A DNA stretch of 6,418 bases from an uncultured Eubacteriales bacterium (lineage in GTDB: Bacteria > Bacillota > Clostridia > Oscillospirales > Acutalibacteraceae). The stretch lies in the NCBI GenBank assembly GCA_900320235.1, contig ONRO01000136.1, forward strand, positions 1 to 6,418, read 5' to 3'. Both the position numbers and the translations under genes were made by a program. The notes under the pieces are model-generated. The model saw only the letters and a list, made by a program, of their open reading frames with translations. It did no database searches and was not told the origin of the DNA. Positions 5,154 to 6,418 of this stretch are shown one piece after another. Every line of letters begins with the position of its first letter. The stretch's first letter is position 1.

Positions 5154-6418
5154 ATGAGTGTTCAGTCAAAAATTGACGCTCTGCAGGCAGCACGTGAGGA
5201 AATATGTGCTTCTAAGGCTCATGAAAGACTCACAAGGCTGTTTGATGATGGAGTTTTTACAGAGATCGACTCTTTTGCAAGGTCATCCTCAGGTTATGCT
5301 GAGGTCGTTGCAGGCAGAGGAAATATAGGCGGCATCGGTGTTTTTGCATATGCGCAGAATCCAGATGTTTCCGGCGGTGCAATGTCCAAGGCTCAGGCTG
5401 CAAAGATAAAAAAGGTCTTTGATCTGGCTCTTAAAACAGGCGAACCTGTTGTCAGCATTTATGATTCTATCGGCGGAAGAATTGATGAGGGAAGTGATCT
5501 TCTCGGCGCATACGGAGATGTACTCAGATACAGCTCAAATCTTTCCGGCGTGGTACCGCAGATATCTGTTGTTCTTGGCAATTGCTGCGGCACACAGGCA
5601 CTTATTGCTGTCAGCGGTGATATTGTTGTAATGACTGAAAAAGCAAGCCTTACAATTAATACAGACGGCTCTGATTCTGATGCAAAAACAAATGCTGCTC
5701 ATGGCGTAGCTCATATTGTCACAGAGGATGAGGAAAAGGCAATTGAAAAGGTAAAAGACCTTGTATCAATGCTGCCCTCAAATAACCTTGATTATGCAGG
5801 AACAGTTGAATTTGATGATGCAGATGCTTCATATGATGATATTATCAGTACAGTCGTTGACGGCGGCAGCGGTATCGAGCTTCAGAGCGAATACGGCAAA
5901 AGCATGAGAACAGTTCTTGCAACTGTTGAGGGTGCGACTGTCGGCGTTGTTGCAAGCAATGCAAAGGAAATCGACGGTAAGGGTGCGGCAAAGGCTGCAA
6001 GGTTTATACGTTTCTGTGATGCCTTTGGTATTCCGGTTGTAACACTTCTTGATGCTGAAAAATTTGCCTGCATCAAATCTGCTGCAAAGCTCTCCTGCGC
6101 ATATGCAGAGGCTACAACAGCTAAGGTAACAGTTATCACAGGCGATGCTTTTGGTGCAGTATATATTGCAGCGGCCGGAACAGGCGCTGCGGCAGATATA
6201 ACATATGCATGGGCAGGTGCAAGCATCAGCGCACTTACTCCTGAAGCTGCAGCTGTAATTAATCTTGGCGACGATTTCGGCGGAAAACTGAAGGGTGCTG
6301 CTGATCCTAAGGCAGAGCGTGCAAAAGTAGTGGCTCAGTTCAAGGAAGAAAACCTTGGTGCGGATAATGCAGCTGCAAACGGTTATGTCCAGGATATTAT
6401 CCTTCCCGAAGAAACAAG
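5154..6418 (+). CDS. Compact biotin-dependent carboxyltransferase-family protein (3' end outside window)
   Basis: The frame is open from 5154 to the window end, giving 421 residues and ending LPEET, near the usual C-terminus (family pattern IxPxETR). It matches the crotonase-fold carboxyltransferase subunits of propionyl-CoA carboxylase and methylmalonyl- or glutaconyl-CoA decarboxylase. The N-half matches through VFAYAQNPDVSGGAMS (63-78), SIYDSIGGRIDEGSD (101-115), YGDVLRYSSNLSGVVPQISVVLG (120-142) and LVSMLPSNN (203-211). The C-half matches through AARFIRFCDAFGIPVVTLLD (281-300), AYAEATTAKVTVIT (316-329) and ITYAWAGA (349-356). Relatives are usually about 500 residues; this one is shorter at several internal points. 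The stretch matching the usual GFxPGxxQExxGIIRHGAK motif is only AEKFACIKSAAK (301-312). Catalytic competence is therefore uncertain. It has its own promoter, and in related bacteria such genes lead operons with biotin carrier and sodium-pump decarboxylase subunits, which here would lie downstream. Confidence 0.83.
   Translation, partial: MSVQSKIDALQAAREEICASKAHERLTRLFDDGVFTEIDSFARSSSGYAEVVAGRGNIGGIGVFAYAQNPDVSGGAMSKAQAAKIKKVFDLALKTGEPVVSIYDSIGGRIDEGSDLLGAYGDVLRYSSNLSGVVPQISVVLGNCCGTQALIAVSGDIVVMTEKASLTINTDGSDSDAKTNAAHGVAHIVTEDEEKAIEKVKDLVSMLPSNNLDYAGTVEFDDADASYDDIISTVVDGGSGIELQSEYGKSMRTVLATVEGATVGVVASNAKEIDGKGAAKAARFIRFCDAFGIPVVTLLDAEKFACIKSAAKLSCAYAEATTAKVTVITGDAFGAVYIAAAGTGAAADITYAWAGASISALTPEAAAVINLGDDFGGKLKGAADPKAERAKVVAQFKEENLGADNAAANGYVQDIILPEET

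Noticed and set aside
5882..6226. A 114-codon - strand ORF inside the carboxyltransferase gene
   Set aside because: Its Ala/Ser/Thr-rich product is the typical antisense shadow of an alanine-rich gene, and the + strand frame has clear family motifs.

Overview
The window looks like a piece of a low-GC Gram-positive (Clostridia) chromosome, most like the Ruminococcus/Oscillospiraceae group. The evidence is AT-rich intergenic DNA, strong AGGAGG-type ribosome binding sites, and A/T-flanked intrinsic terminators. It also carries a PASTA-type membrane kinase homologue with an N-terminal zinc ribbon and a biotin-dependent carboxyltransferase of the kind found in anaerobic Firmicutes. This placement is an inference from sequence style and gene families. 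There are no rRNA, tRNA, CRISPR or insertion-sequence signals.

Layout: (1) The 3' part of a Cof-type HAD phosphatase gene (+, 1-534) converges on a Sfp-type phosphopantetheinyl transferase gene (-, 583-1206), with one bidirectional terminator between them. (2) About 520 bases of AT-rich DNA follow, with a promoter at 1553-1582. A leader with two mutually exclusive hairpins then precedes a 543-residue membrane protein (+, 1729-3360). That protein has a zinc ribbon, a protein-kinase fold, one membrane helix and two PASTA domains. Its kinase domain has lost the VAIK lysine, the HRD aspartate and the DFG aspartate, so it is probably a pseudokinase. (3) Two adjacent terminators, one per strand, separate it from a convergent XRE-type regulator (-, 3504-4199). 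(4) The regulator is divergent from a histidine phosphatase (+, 4380-5006). Their 180-base shared region holds three perfect inverted repeats, two of them lying on the overlapping promoters, so it is a good candidate operator. (5) A new promoter at 5080-5108 starts a carboxyltransferase gene (+, 5154 to past the window end). It is a compact version of the acyl-CoA carboxylase/decarboxylase family with deletions in regions that are normally conserved and catalytic.

The genes do not form one evident pathway; most are separate transcription units. The most plausible functional links are between the XRE regulator and the divergent phosphatase, and between the carboxyltransferase and unseen downstream genes (biotin carrier, membrane decarboxylase subunits). 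The most unusual items are the pseudokinase/PASTA receptor, the compact carboxyltransferase, and the repeat-rich divergent control region.
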